From: DAOUBP01 sp964513075
GTDB taxonomy: Bacteria; Chloroflexota; Anaerolineae; CG2-30-64-16
Length of the DNA: 64,000 nucleotides
Direction of reading: 5' to 3'
Assembly (NCBI GenBank): GCA_964513075.1
Contig: CAZELR010000013.1
Coordinates: forward strand, 18,694 to 82,693
Below, in pieces: positions 50,405-59,120 of this stretch. The position numbers and the translations under genes are program-made. The notes below the pieces were generated by a model. That model searched no databases and was not told the DNA's origin. It was given only the letters and a program-made list of their open reading frames with translations. The number at the start of each line of letters is the position of its first letter. The first letter of the stretch is position 1.

Positions 50405-52351
50405 TTAGTCAATCTGGTATGGCACCTCTGTGATCACGATCCCCCGCTTGAACAACAGCGCCATCCGCAACATGAGCGCGGTCTGTGCATGCAGCGCATT
50501 GCTCCACCAGTGCTTCGGCACGAACTGAGGAACCACGATCGTGATCGTTTCGTTCGGTTGGCGCAGGGCATCGATCTGATCGATATAGGCCAACAACGGT
50601 TCGATCAGCAGCCGGTAGGGCGAATCCAGGACAATCAACCGCATGCCTTCACCCCAGGTCTCCCACCTGTCTTGCACCTTCTCAGCTTCAGCCTGATCAA
50701 GTGCAACATACACGGCCGTCACGTCATCCGAAAGCGCCCTGGCATAGGCAAGGGCTGCGAGCGAACCGCGATGCACGCCGCCGATAGGTAGGATGACCCG
50801 GTGACGACTCATGCGCGGCGCCGCACCGAAATCCTCCAGCGACAGTTGGCGGGCCAGGTGCTTGTAGTGAGAGTGAATCCGGAAAAAGATCAGCACCAGT
50901 GTTGGCACCAGCGCGACGATGATCCAGGCCCCGCCGCTGAACTTGGTCACCACAAACACGATCATGACGATCAACGTGCAGACTGCGCCGACGGCATTGA
51001 CGACCAGTTTGGTCTGCCAGCCCGGCTCATAGCGCAGCGTAGAGCCATGCCCCGTGATCTCATCCCCCGGCTTCAGATGGCCGGCGCGCCACCAGCGCCG
51101 GGCCATGCCGGTCTGTGAGAGGGTGAAGGACAAGAAGACGCCGACGGCATAGAGCGGGATCAGGGCACTGACGCTGGCCTTGAAGCCGATGATCAGGAGT
51201 GCAGCGATTCCCGCCAGGGCCATGATGCCGCGCGAGAAGACCAGCCGGCTGCCCTTGTAGGTCAACTGCCTGGGCAAGAAGCCGTCGGCCGCGGCCAGTG
51301 CGCTCAGACGGGGAAAGTCCGCGAACGACGTGTTGGCAGCCATGATCAGGATAAGGGTTGTGGACACGATCGTGGCCAGGTAAATCACCCCGCGATTGCC
51401 GTACGCCGTGCGGGCCAATTGTGAGATGATAGTCTCGCCGACGTCCGAAGGCACGGCGCCGGTCTGATGCGCCAGGAACGTGATCCCCAGCAGCAGCGAG
51501 CCCAGGATGAACGACATCCAGACTAGAGTGGCGCCGGCATTGCGGCTCCTGGGCTCTCGGAATGCAGGGATGCCGTTGGAAATCGCCTCCACCCCGGTAA
51601 GCGAAGTCGTGCCGCTGGCAAAGGCTCGCAAGAGCAGAAAGAGGGTAAGCCCCTGCGCACCATGCATCAGCTCCAGCTCCGGTGGGTTCGTCACCATTCC
51701 CAGGTTGCCGGTCAGATAGCGCGCCAGCCCCACGGTCACCGTGAGGAAGGCCATTCCCAGGAAGAAGTAGGTCGGCGCTGCGAAGATGGCGCCCGACTCC
51801 TTCACCCCGCGCAGATTGACCGTCATGATCAGAGCCACCAGCACCACCGCGATCTCGACCCGATAGGCATAGAGATGCGGGAAGGCCGACGTGATCTGGG
51901 CGACGCCGGATGAGATGGACACGGCTACGGTCAGGATGTAGTCGGTCAGCAGGGCAGCGCCTGCGATCTGCGCGGGCAATTCGCCCAGGTTATCGCGCGC
52001 CACGATGTAGGCGCCGCCGCCGCCCGGGTAGGCGTGGATGGTCTGCTCATACGATAGGGTCAGGATCGTCAGCAGCGCCACGATGCCGATGGCCAGGGGC
52101 ATCGCATAGTTCAGGCCGGCCGCACCCGCCGCAGCCAACACCAACATCAATTCCTGGGGGCCATAAGCCACCGACGACATGGCATCGGACGAAAAGACGG
52201 CCAGGCCCACGAATTTGCCGATGGCCTGGTGCGCCGCGTCAGCCGTGGCCAGCGGCCGGCCGATGAGCCAGGTGCGCCATGAGCGTTCGGGCCGGTAGTT
52301 CGCCTCTCGATGAATCAGCGACGAATTGGTCTCGTGTTCAATAACTGACAT
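50405..52351 (-). CDS. KimA-like APC-superfamily potassium/amino acid permease
   Basis: 648 residues from the ATG at 52351; GTG at 52360 is possible because GGAG is only three bases from the ATG. Twelve membrane segments start FSSDAMSSVAYGPQELMLVL, then YPGGGGAYIVARDNLG and TSLTGVEAISNGIPAF. This matches the KimA (YdaO-type) H+/K+ symporter group and related APC permeases. The C-terminal 150 residues (HRVILPIGGVHRGSLAALAYAR) look like a universal-stress-type cytosolic domain. The divergent KdpD/KdpE-like pair next door supports a potassium role; amino acid transport remains possible. Confidence 0.8.
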   Translation of the reverse strand: MSVIEHETNSSLIHREANYRPERSWRTWLIGRPLATADAAHQAIGKFVGLAVFSSDAMSSVAYGPQELMLVLAAAGAAGLNYAMPLAIGIVALLTILTLSYEQTIHAYPGGGGAYIVARDNLGELPAQIAGAALLTDYILTVAVSISSGVAQITSAFPHLYAYRVEIAVVLVALIMTVNLRGVKESGAIFAAPTYFFLGMAFLTVTVGLARYLTGNLGMVTNPPELELMHGAQGLTLFLLLRAFASGTTSLTGVEAISNGIPAFREPRSRNAGATLVWMSFILGSLLLGITFLAHQTGAVPSDVGETIISQLARTAYGNRGVIYLATIVSTTLILIMAANTSFADFPRLSALAAADGFLPRQLTYKGSRLVFSRGIMALAGIAALLIIGFKASVSALIPLYAVGVFLSFTLSQTGMARRWWRAGHLKPGDEITGHGSTLRYEPGWQTKLVVNAVGAVCTLIVMIVFVVTKFSGGAWIIVALVPTLVLIFFRIHSHYKHLARQLSLEDFGAAPRMSRHRVILPIGGVHRGSLAALAYARALSDDVTAVYVALDQAEAEKVQDRWETWGEGMRLIVLDSPYRLLIEPLLAYIDQIDALRQPNETITIVVPQFVPKHWWSNALHAQTALMLRMALLFKRGIVITEVPYQID

Positions 52352-52434
52352 AATCTCCACTTTATTGCACTACAAGGCAACAAAAATGGGGCACAGGCGG
52401 CGCCCATACCCCCGACCACCAAAAGGTCATTTGC

Positions 52435-52464
52435 ATCCTACTCCTGAAGCACCGCCCGCGTCAA
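52435..52464 (-). promoter_or_regulatory. promoter for the KimA-like gene
   Basis: TTGACG (52459-52464), 18 bases, TAGGAT (52435-52440) on the minus strand, giving a leader of about 75 bases. Confidence 0.6.
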
Positions 52465-52487
52465 GGGCTTTTTGCAAAGCTTGACGC
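52458..52487. promoter_or_regulatory. operator-like palindrome over the KimA-like -35 box
   Basis: GCGTCAAG (52458-52465) is inverted exactly as CTTGACGC (52480-52487); with inner CTTT/AAAG bases the stem reaches 12 bp with a 2-base bulge. It covers the -35 box of the permease promoter in the gap shared with the KdpD/E-like genes, a natural place for a KdpE-like regulator to bind. Confidence 0.55.
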
Positions 52488-52584
52488 TTTCTTGATCTCC
52501 ACGTCCCACTTGTTGTCGTACAATTGACGCGATTCGGAGTATGCTGTCCACTGAATGTTGGACATCAGGTGCTGGGAGGACGCG

Positions 52585-52779
52585 ATGCGTCGTTTACGTC
52601 TGGAACTGCGGTGGTGGGGCTTGTATACAGTGGCGCTGTTTATGATCGCTGCAATCGTGCTCGATGCGGACTCGCAGTTGTCGAGTACATGGCAGATGAT
52701 TCTGTTGGGGCTGATCGCCGCTGTTACCTGTGTGTTGGCCTGCCGTTGGACGGAGCGGAACTACGTGCGTTTGGAGTAA
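52585..52779 (+). CDS. small two-helix membrane protein
   Basis: 64 residues from ATG 52585, with GGAGG five bases upstream. Basic start (MRRLRLELRWW), two hydrophobic helices (about 11-26 and 34-50) and a polar tail RWTERNYVRLE. It sits directly before the KdpD-like kinase gene. Size recalls small accessory subunits such as KdpF, but there is no sequence match I can claim. Confidence 0.65.
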   Translation: MRRLRLELRWWGLYTVALFMIAAIVLDADSQLSSTWQMILLGLIAAVTCVLACRWTERNYVRLE

Positions 52780-52791
52780 GTAAAACGATAG

Positions 52792-52819
52792 TTGAACCTG
52801 GCGCTGAATGAGGTACAAT
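52792..52819 (+). promoter_or_regulatory. promoter for the kdpD-like gene
   Basis: TTGAAC (52792-52797), 16 bases, TACAAT (52814-52819), about 35 bases before the GTG start. Confidence 0.5.
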
Positions 52820-52852
52820 AGGCATGGAAGTCATCCGATGAGGAGAGAATCC

Positions 52853-54373
52853 GTGCCTTTGCTCCCGCGGTTACAGCATCCCTGGCAGCGTTATCTCCGG
52901 AGCGTGCTCCTGGTTGGCGCGACCAGCTTGTTGAGCGTGCCGATCCACCGCTTTGTTTCGCCTTCAAACCTGGTAATGCTGTACCTCGCCGCGGTCGTGA
53001 TCGCGGCGATCTACCTGGGCCGCGGTCCGGCCGCGCTGACCGCGGTCCTGGGCGTCCTGGCCTTTGACTTCTTCTTTGTTCAGCCCCGGCTCAGTTTCAC
53101 CGTTGCCAACACCGAGTATCTGCTTACTTTTCTTGGCCTCTTGGTTGTCGGCCTCGTGATCAGCACATTGGCCGCCCGCTCTCGGGAGCAAGCGGAAGCC
53201 GCGCGCCGCGGCGAGGCACAGGCCGTTGCGCTGTACGAGATGAGTCGTGATTTAGCCTCGGCCGGCGAGTTGGACGATATCCTCCGCGTCGTCGTGCGCC
53301 ATGTCAGCGAGACCTTTGGTCGTGAAGCGGGCATTCTCTTGGCGGTCGGCGAGACGTTGCAGACGCGCAGCCTGAGTCCTGGCTTCGCTTTCGATGCGGA
53401 CGCGTCGGCGGTGGCGACCTGGGCTTTCAAGCAGGGGCGGCCAGCGGGCCGCGGCACAGACACACTGGCCGATGCAGCGGTGCGGTTCATGCCGCTCAAG
53501 ACAGCGCGCGGCCCGATCGGCGTCCTGGGCGTCCAGCCGGTCGATCCTGACGCCACCCTGTCGCCGGAACAGCGCCGTCTGTTGGAAGTGTTCGCCAGCC
53601 AGGCTGCGTTGGCCATCGAGCGGGCCGAGCTTGCCGGGCAAGCGCGCCAGGCGCAGTTGGCCCGCGCCGAAGAGGAATTGCAGCGAGCGCTGCTCAACTC
53701 GGTTTCCCATGACTTGCGCACGCCGCTGGTTTCGATCACCGGCACGCTGTCTAGCCTGGAAGAAGACGGCGCCTGCCTGGAAGACCCGGTCCAGCGCAGC
53801 TTGATCACGATGGCGCGGGAGGAAGCAGAGCGGTTGAACGGCCTGGTGGGCAACCTGCTGGACATGACCCGCATCGAGGCGGGCGCACTTAAAGCCGCCG
53901 AAGAACCGTGCGACATTCAGGAGGTCATCAACGCCGCATTGGACCGGTTGGGCGGCCGGCTGGCGGGAAGAACGGTATCGGTCGACGCGGCGGAGCTGTT
54001 GGCGCCGCTGGATTTCGTGCTAATGGTGCAGGTGCTCGTGAATCTGCTCGATAACGCGGTCAAGTACTCTCCGTCCGCGACCCCGATTGGCGTGACCGCG
54101 CGACAAGTGGGTGATATGCTGGAGATCGCCGTGCTGGATCGCGGTTACGGTGTGCCGCCGGGAGATCTGGGCCGGATCTTCGATAAGTTCTATCGTGTGC
54201 AGCCATCTACGGGTGCGGGTGGCACGGGCCTGGGGTTGGCGATCTGTAAGGGCATCGTGGAGGCGCATCACGGGCGGATCTGGGCGGAGAATCGCCCGGG
54301 CGGCGGCACGGTCGTCACCCTGGCGCTGCCGCAGGAATCGTTGGCTTCGGCAGCTGGGAGCGCAGGACCATGA
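52853..54373 (+). CDS. KdpD-like sensor histidine kinase, short form
   Basis: 506 residues from GTG 52853 (AGGAG seven bases before). A DUF4118 membrane module of four helices (about 15-110), a GAF domain (130-258), HisKA with phospho-acceptor His286 in SVSHDLRTPL, and HATPase with VNLLDNAVKYSP and GGTGLGLAICKGIVEAHHG. Full KdpD has about 400 extra N-terminal residues (KdpD sensor and stress domains), absent here. It overlaps the response-regulator gene by 4 bases (ATGA). No kdpFABC genes are in the window, so the KimA-like transporter is the likely target. Confidence 0.87.
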   Translation: MPLLPRLQHPWQRYLRSVLLVGATSLLSVPIHRFVSPSNLVMLYLAAVVIAAIYLGRGPAALTAVLGVLAFDFFFVQPRLSFTVANTEYLLTFLGLLVVGLVISTLAARSREQAEAARRGEAQAVALYEMSRDLASAGELDDILRVVVRHVSETFGREAGILLAVGETLQTRSLSPGFAFDADASAVATWAFKQGRPAGRGTDTLADAAVRFMPLKTARGPIGVLGVQPVDPDATLSPEQRRLLEVFASQAALAIERAELAGQARQAQLARAEEELQRALLNSVSHDLRTPLVSITGTLSSLEEDGACLEDPVQRSLITMAREEAERLNGLVGNLLDMTRIEAGALKAAEEPCDIQEVINAALDRLGGRLAGRTVSVDAAELLAPLDFVLMVQVLVNLLDNAVKYSPSATPIGVTARQVGDMLEIAVLDRGYGVPPGDLGRIFDKFYRVQPSTGAGGTGLGLAICKGIVEAHHGRIWAENRPGGGTVVTLALPQESLASAAGSAGP

Positions 54374-55065
54374 GCGAAGGGGGACCGCGCGTGTTGGTGG
54401 TGGATGACGAGCCGGCCATCCGCCGTTTCTTGCACGCTTCTTTGTCCGCACACGGCTACAGCGTCTTCGAGGCCGTCAATGGCCAGGAGGGTCTGTCGGC
54501 CGTAATGGCGCACCGGCCCGATCTGGTGATCCTCGACCTGGGCCTGCCCGACATGGATGGCATCGAGGTGACCCGGCGGCTGCGCGAGTGGACGCCGGTG
54601 CCGATCATTATTGTCACGGTGCAGGAGCAGGAGAACGCCAAGATCGCGGCCTTGGATGCGGGCGCTGATGACTATGTCACCAAACCTTTTGGCATGGGCG
54701 AGCTGCTGGCGCGCATGCGCGCAGCGCTGCGCCGCGCGGCTTCACCCGTCGCCGAGCCGATTTTTGCTGCTGGACAGTTGATCGTCGACCTGGGACAGCG
54801 CCTGGTCACCGTGGCGGGCCGCGAAGTACAGTTGACGCCGACCGAATACGATCTGCTGCGGACGCTGGTCACGCACGCGGGCAAAGTGCTGACCCATCGC
54901 CAACTGCTGCGCCAGGTGTGGGGCGCGGGCTACGAAAACGAGACGCATCTGCTGCGCGTCAACATGAGCAACCTGCGCCACAAGCTCGAACCGGACGCCG
55001 CGCGGCCGAGCTTCATCCTCACTGAGCCGGGGGTCGGTTATCGGCTGCGCGTGCCTTCTGAATAG
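54370..55065 (+). CDS. KdpE-like OmpR-family response regulator
   Basis: 231 residues: receiver domain with acidic pocket VVDDEP, phospho-acceptor Asp56 in ILDLGLPDMDG and Lys in DDYVTKPFG, then a winged-helix DNA-binding domain (about 130-230: LTPTEYDLLRTLVTHAGKVL, LRVNMSNLRHKLE). Coupled to the kinase by an ATGA overlap. A terminator with the AGTGCAACC loop follows 13 bases after the stop. Confidence 0.9.
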   Translation: MSEGGPRVLVVDDEPAIRRFLHASLSAHGYSVFEAVNGQEGLSAVMAHRPDLVILDLGLPDMDGIEVTRRLREWTPVPIIIVTVQEQENAKIAALDAGADDYVTKPFGMGELLARMRAALRRAASPVAEPIFAAGQLIVDLGQRLVTVAGREVQLTPTEYDLLRTLVTHAGKVLTHRQLLRQVWGAGYENETHLLRVNMSNLRHKLEPDAARPSFILTEPGVGYRLRVPSE

Positions 55066-55078
55066 GCAGCCTGAATAA

Positions 55079-55116
55079 CAAAACCCTCGGGCCAGTGCAA
55101 CCGGCCCGGGGGTTTT
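55079..55116 (+). terminator. hairpin with AGTGCAACC loop, copy 2
   Basis: Arms AAAACCCTCGGGCC and GGCCCGGGGGTTTT (one G-T pair) enclose the same AGTGCAACC loop seen at 50351-50388. It follows the response-regulator gene and ends in TTTT. Confidence 0.8.
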
Positions 55117-55120
55117 CAGG

Positions 55121-55192
55121 AGCGGGTAAGGGGATTCGAACCCCTGACATCCAGCTTGGGAAGCTGACGTTCTACCGCTGAACTATACCCGC
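55121..55192 (-). tRNA. tRNA-Gly (CCC)
   Basis: A complete 72-base cloverleaf on the minus strand: acceptor GCGGGTA/TACCCGC, D-arm with GTTCAGCGGTAGAAC, anticodon stem TCAGC/GCTGG with loop TTCCCAA (anticodon CCC), T-arm AGGGGTTCGAATCCCCT, discriminator T. CCA is not encoded. It decodes GGG. Confidence 0.95.
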
Positions 55193-55202
55193 AACAGACG
55201 CT

Positions 55203-55230
55203 ATTATAGCTATCTGCGGCGTGATGTCAA
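55203..55230 (-). promoter_or_regulatory. tRNA-Gly promoter
   Basis: TTGACA (55225-55230), 16 bases, TATAAT (55203-55208). The -35 overlaps the stop codon region of the upstream GH57 gene. Transcription would start just before the tRNA. Confidence 0.8.
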
Positions 55231-57449
55231 AACCGCGCCAGGGTCACGCTGCCCATTTCGCGTTCCGGCAACTGTGCGACGACGGTCTCGTCCTGCGCCA
55301 GGGTGAGCAGCACGCGCAGGGGCTGGCCCAACGCCAGGCCCAGGGTCGCCAGCGGAACGCTGACCTCCAGCGCGTTCTCGGCCAGCGCTGCGGTAACCGG
55401 GCCCAGGGACGCCCAGCCGCCCCGGCCATCGGCCCGATAGAGGAAGGGCGCGGGCTGGTCCGGCGCGCGGGCGAGCAACCATGCTGCGGCCAACCGGCTG
55501 GGCGCCTGGTCCGGGTCAGGGTGGTGGTCAAGGGTGCGCTGGTTGGCGGCCGCACCGGCCGCGCCGCTTAAGTAGATCCTGGTGTGGAAATCGTCCAGCC
55601 GCTGGCGCAGGTCCAGCCGCAGGTACAGGGTGCGCGCGTTGTGTCCCACAAAGAGCCGTTCGATGGCGCCCTCGGCGCGCTGCATGGCGCCCGTCGAGGC
55701 CCCGGCAGGCTGGATCAATGCCGCGGCGGCCCAGCCCTCGCCGGGGTAGGGGGAGCCGGTAAGCCGCGGGGAGACGTAGCCGGTGGCGTCGCGGCCGCCC
55801 GGCCCGGCCGGCGCCTGGCAGATTGGTTCAGCCAACCAGGCGGGCGCCTCGTCCCCCAGCGCCTCGTATGCCGCAGCCAGGTTATGGCGGAACAGCCGGT
55901 CAAATAGTGCGTTTTGATCCGAATTGTTGCGATGCGAGTACCACCAGAACCAGTCGCTGCCTTCGGCGGCATACAGCGCCTGCCAGGCGCGCGCCAGATC
56001 GGGACCCTTCGTTGCGCTTAGGGTGACACGATCGCTTGCAGCAGCTACGTGCTCCCGCGCCCGGCGCAGCAGATCCCACGCTCGGGTATGCTCCGGATCG
56101 CCGATCCACGTCGTCAGGTCGCCGCCGATCCACGAGCCGGTGGCCAGCCGCGCCAGTGTGGCCGCGGGCCGCCGGCCGGCCAGATACTCGCTGACGGTCA
56201 CCGGTTTCAGCTCGGGGCGCCGGCTCAGGCCGTCGTACAACGCATCCAGGAAGGTGTCGCCGTTGTGCTCGTAGTGCTCCCAGCAGTTCTCGCCGTCCAG
56301 GATGATGCTGACCAGGTAGGGGCTGTCGGGATCGTTGATCCGCCGGCGAATCTCCAACAGCCGGTAGATCATATCTTCGGCGGCCTGGCGGCCCGGCAGC
56401 CCCTGGTACAGGAAGCCGATGCGATCCGATAATTCGTGGTCGCGAAAGATGATGTACGGACCTAGTTCGGTGCCGGCCAGCACACGGTAGGGCTGATAGA
56501 GGGTGCGCGGGTCGCTCAACAGGTTGCTGCCATCGCGGTGGAGCGGGCGGCCCAGGCTGCGGCTCAGGATCACTTCATCGCTGGCCAGCCACTGGAATCC
56601 CGCGGCGCGGATCAAGGGCAGGACTTCGGGCGAGACAGCCCCTTCTGACGGCCACAAACCCTTGGGCGGCGCGCCGAAGTGCGCGGTGTGCGCCTCAACG
56701 GCCAGGCGCAGCTGCGCAGCAACATCTTCCGGTGCGGCGAATGCTGGGGACGGCAGCGGCAGCCCTGGGCTGGCGCGCTGTGCGCAGTCGGTGTCGGCCA
56801 GCAGCGGCAGGATTGCATGGAAGTAGGGCGAGGCGCAGATTTCGAGCTGGCCGCTGGCTGATAACTGCCGGTAGAGCGGCTCCACCGCTGAGGCGATCTC
56901 CCGCTGCTTGGCATGAATGATGCGCAGGTCGGCGGCAGTGAAGCCGCGTGCCTTCGCAATCAGCGCAGCCAGGGACGCATCCCGAGCCAGCCAGCTCGGG
57001 TCGATCCAGGCCAGGTTGAACCAGGCCAGCAAGTCATGGTAATCGGCGTCGGAGAACGCGTTGGGATCGGCCAGCGCCTGGGGTCGGCGTTCGAGCAGCT
57101 CGGCGTAGCGCGGATAGCGGCGGATGATGTTGTTCCAGTTGACGCTGAAGCACAGGCCCAGGATGGCACGCTTGTCGGCCAGCGACCAGCTTGTTTGTTC
57201 AGCCAGGCGGACCAGGTCATCCGCTTCCCGCCCTTCGGCCCAGGCCTGCTCTTGTTCCGCCAGCGACGGCACGATATTTATGGTCAGGTGCATCGCCGGG
57301 TGGCGCGCCAGCACCTCCGCCATGTGCAGGTAGTCTTTGGCCCCGTGCAGCCGGACCCAGGGCATCGGAATCTCCCCCGTGCGCAGGTCGCGGTAGAACG
57401 GCTGGTGCATGTGCCAGATCAGTGCGACGTGGAGCGGGTGGTTGGACAT
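55227..57449 (-). CDS. GH57 family alpha-glucan hydrolase/transferase
   Basis: 740 residues. GH57 motifs in order: HMHQPFYRD (motif 1, about 14-22), GLWPSEGAVSPEVLPLI with the nucleophile-region Glu, FRDHELSDRIGF with the acid/base Asp, and DGENCWEHYEHNG (motif 5). A C-terminal beta domain (about 560-740) with LYLRLDLRQRLDDF resembles DUF1925/1926-type modules. It acts on alpha-1,4-glucans as amylase or glucanotransferase; which is unclear. The ATG abuts a TTAGTGCG repeat array and has no ribosome site. Confidence 0.87.
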   Translation of the reverse strand: MSNHPLHVALIWHMHQPFYRDLRTGEIPMPWVRLHGAKDYLHMAEVLARHPAMHLTINIVPSLAEQEQAWAEGREADDLVRLAEQTSWSLADKRAILGLCFSVNWNNIIRRYPRYAELLERRPQALADPNAFSDADYHDLLAWFNLAWIDPSWLARDASLAALIAKARGFTAADLRIIHAKQREIASAVEPLYRQLSASGQLEICASPYFHAILPLLADTDCAQRASPGLPLPSPAFAAPEDVAAQLRLAVEAHTAHFGAPPKGLWPSEGAVSPEVLPLIRAAGFQWLASDEVILSRSLGRPLHRDGSNLLSDPRTLYQPYRVLAGTELGPYIIFRDHELSDRIGFLYQGLPGRQAAEDMIYRLLEIRRRINDPDSPYLVSIILDGENCWEHYEHNGDTFLDALYDGLSRRPELKPVTVSEYLAGRRPAATLARLATGSWIGGDLTTWIGDPEHTRAWDLLRRAREHVAAASDRVTLSATKGPDLARAWQALYAAEGSDWFWWYSHRNNSDQNALFDRLFRHNLAAAYEALGDEAPAWLAEPICQAPAGPGGRDATGYVSPRLTGSPYPGEGWAAAALIQPAGASTGAMQRAEGAIERLFVGHNARTLYLRLDLRQRLDDFHTRIYLSGAAGAAANQRTLDHHPDPDQAPSRLAAAWLLARAPDQPAPFLYRADGRGGWASLGPVTAALAENALEVSVPLATLGLALGQPLRVLLTLAQDETVVAQLPEREMGSVTLARF

Positions 57450-57452
57450 GGA

Positions 57453-57563
57453 TTAGTTAGTACGTTAGTGCGTTGGTGCGTTAGTACGATAGTGCGTTAA
57501 TACGGTAGTGCATCCCATTACTAAGACTGCCTTACTATCGCACTATTTTACTATCGCATTACC
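57453..57563. repeat. TTAGTGCGTTAGTACG degenerate repeat array
   Basis: Ten or so 9-10-base words of the type TTAGTGCG, TTAGTACG, ATAGTGCG and ACTATCGC fill the whole gap between lysS and the GH57 gene. The right part carries the complementary words (CACTATTTTACTATCGC), so the RNA could fold. Confidence 0.8.
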
Positions 57564-57566
57564 TCA

Positions 57567-59057
57567 CTACTCCACGGTCCGCAGATGCGGGAATAGGATC
57601 ACTTCGCGGATCGAAGCCTGGTTCGCGAACAACATGGCCAACCGATCGATGCCGGTGCCGAAGCCGCCGGTGGGCGGCATACCGAAGCTCAAGGCTGTCA
57701 GGTAGTCCTCATCCAGCGGGTGCGCGTTTTCGTCGGCCCCGGCCATCGCATCGCGCAGCTCGACGAAGCGCGCGCGCTGGTCGATGGGGTCGTTCAACTC
57801 GGAGAAGGCGTTGCCGCACTCCAGGCCGCCGATGAAGTACTCGAAGCGTTCTACCGTGGTCGGGTCGTCGGCTTTTTTCTTAGCCAGGGGGCTGATCTCC
57901 ACTGGGTAATCCAGGATGAAGGTGGGCTGAATCAGCTTCGGCTCGACGTACTCCCCGAACAGGCCGTCGATCAGCTTGCCGCGGCTGGCCTTGGGCTCAT
58001 GGCGTAGCCCGGCCGCGCTGATGGCCGCAGCCAGCGAGGCTGCATCGGCGTGCTGGGTGTAGTCGATGCTGGTAGCCTCCAGGATGGCGTCTCGCATGGT
58101 GACGCGGCGCCAGGGTGGGGTCAGGTCGATTTCGTGACCGTTGTAGGCGATGGTCAGCTTGCCGTGCACAGCCTGGGCCACCGCGGCCACCATCTCTTCC
58201 ACTCTGCGCATCATGCCATGATAGTCGGTATAAGCCTCGTAGAATTCGAGCTGGGTGAACTCTGGGTTGTGCTTGAAGCTGATGCCCTCGTTGCGAAAAT
58301 CCCGGCCGATCTCGTAGACCCGCTCATAACCGCCGACAATCAGCCGCTTCAGGTAGAGTTCGAAGCTGATGCGCAGAAAAAGCTCCTGCTGGAGCTGGTT
58401 GTGGAACGTGGTGAACGGCCGCGCGGCTGCACCCCCGTAGATTGGCTGTAGCACCGGGGTCTCGACTTCGAGAAAGCCCTGGCTGTCCAGGTAGCGGCGG
58501 ATGGCGGAGATGATGCCTGCCCGCACGCGAAAGACCTCGCGCACCTCGGAATTCGCCAACAAATCGACGTAACGTTGGCGATAGCGAGTCTCCACATCCT
58601 TGACGCCGTGCCATTTGTCGGGCAATGGGTTCAGCGTCTTGCTCAACAGCGCCAGTTCATGTACCTCACAGGTAGTCTCCCCAGTGCGCGTGGTGAACAT
58701 GACGCCAGTGACCGAGATGAAGTCGCCCAGGTCGATCAGGCGCCGGAACAGCTCATCGTAGATTGCCTCGCCCAGGACGTCGCGCTTGAGGTAGATCTGG
58801 ATCCTGCCGCTGCCATCCTCGATGTGCGCGAAGGCGGCCTTGCCCATCACGCGCACGGTGAGCAACCGGCCGACCAGTGTCACCAGCTCGCCCTCGGGCA
58901 ACCCGGCCTGGTAAGCTGCAATGGCCTCAGCGGCTGTGTGGGTGCGCGGGTGGGGCAGGCGGGCCGGATAGGGCTCAATGCCCAGGCCGCGCAAATCGTC
59001 CAGCTTGCCGCGCCGGACTTGCTGTTGTTCGTTGAGATTCAGGTCTTGTTCTTCCAT
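57567..59057 (-). CDS. lysS: lysyl-tRNA synthetase, class II
   Basis: 496 residues from ATG 59057 (AGGA eight bases before); ATG 59066 is too close to that site. N-terminal OB-fold anticodon-binding domain (about 50-150, VTLVGRLLTVRVMGKAAFAHI), then the class II core with motif 1 (RRYLDSQGFLEVETPVLQP), motif 2 (RNEGISFKHNPEFTQLEFYEAY) and motif 3 (GMPPTGGFGTGIDRLAMLF). Length is normal. greA lies 63 bases upstream on the same strand, a common pairing. Confidence 0.96.
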   Translation of the reverse strand: MEEQDLNLNEQQQVRRGKLDDLRGLGIEPYPARLPHPRTHTAAEAIAAYQAGLPEGELVTLVGRLLTVRVMGKAAFAHIEDGSGRIQIYLKRDVLGEAIYDELFRRLIDLGDFISVTGVMFTTRTGETTCEVHELALLSKTLNPLPDKWHGVKDVETRYRQRYVDLLANSEVREVFRVRAGIISAIRRYLDSQGFLEVETPVLQPIYGGAAARPFTTFHNQLQQELFLRISFELYLKRLIVGGYERVYEIGRDFRNEGISFKHNPEFTQLEFYEAYTDYHGMMRRVEEMVAAVAQAVHGKLTIAYNGHEIDLTPPWRRVTMRDAILEATSIDYTQHADAASLAAAISAAGLRHEPKASRGKLIDGLFGEYVEPKLIQPTFILDYPVEISPLAKKKADDPTTVERFEYFIGGLECGNAFSELNDPIDQRARFVELRDAMAGADENAHPLDEDYLTALSFGMPPTGGFGTGIDRLAMLFANQASIREVILFPHLRTVE

Positions 59058-59120
59058 GTTAGGCATCCTGAGCGGAGCCCCGCCGCGGTCCGCGGGGCGC
59101 AGTCGAAGGTTCTGACTGGC

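Noticed and set aside
52361..52584. c-di-AMP (ydaO-type) riboswitch before the KimA-like gene
   Set aside because: The leader is too short and its conserved core was not seen; only a promoter and palindrome are supported.
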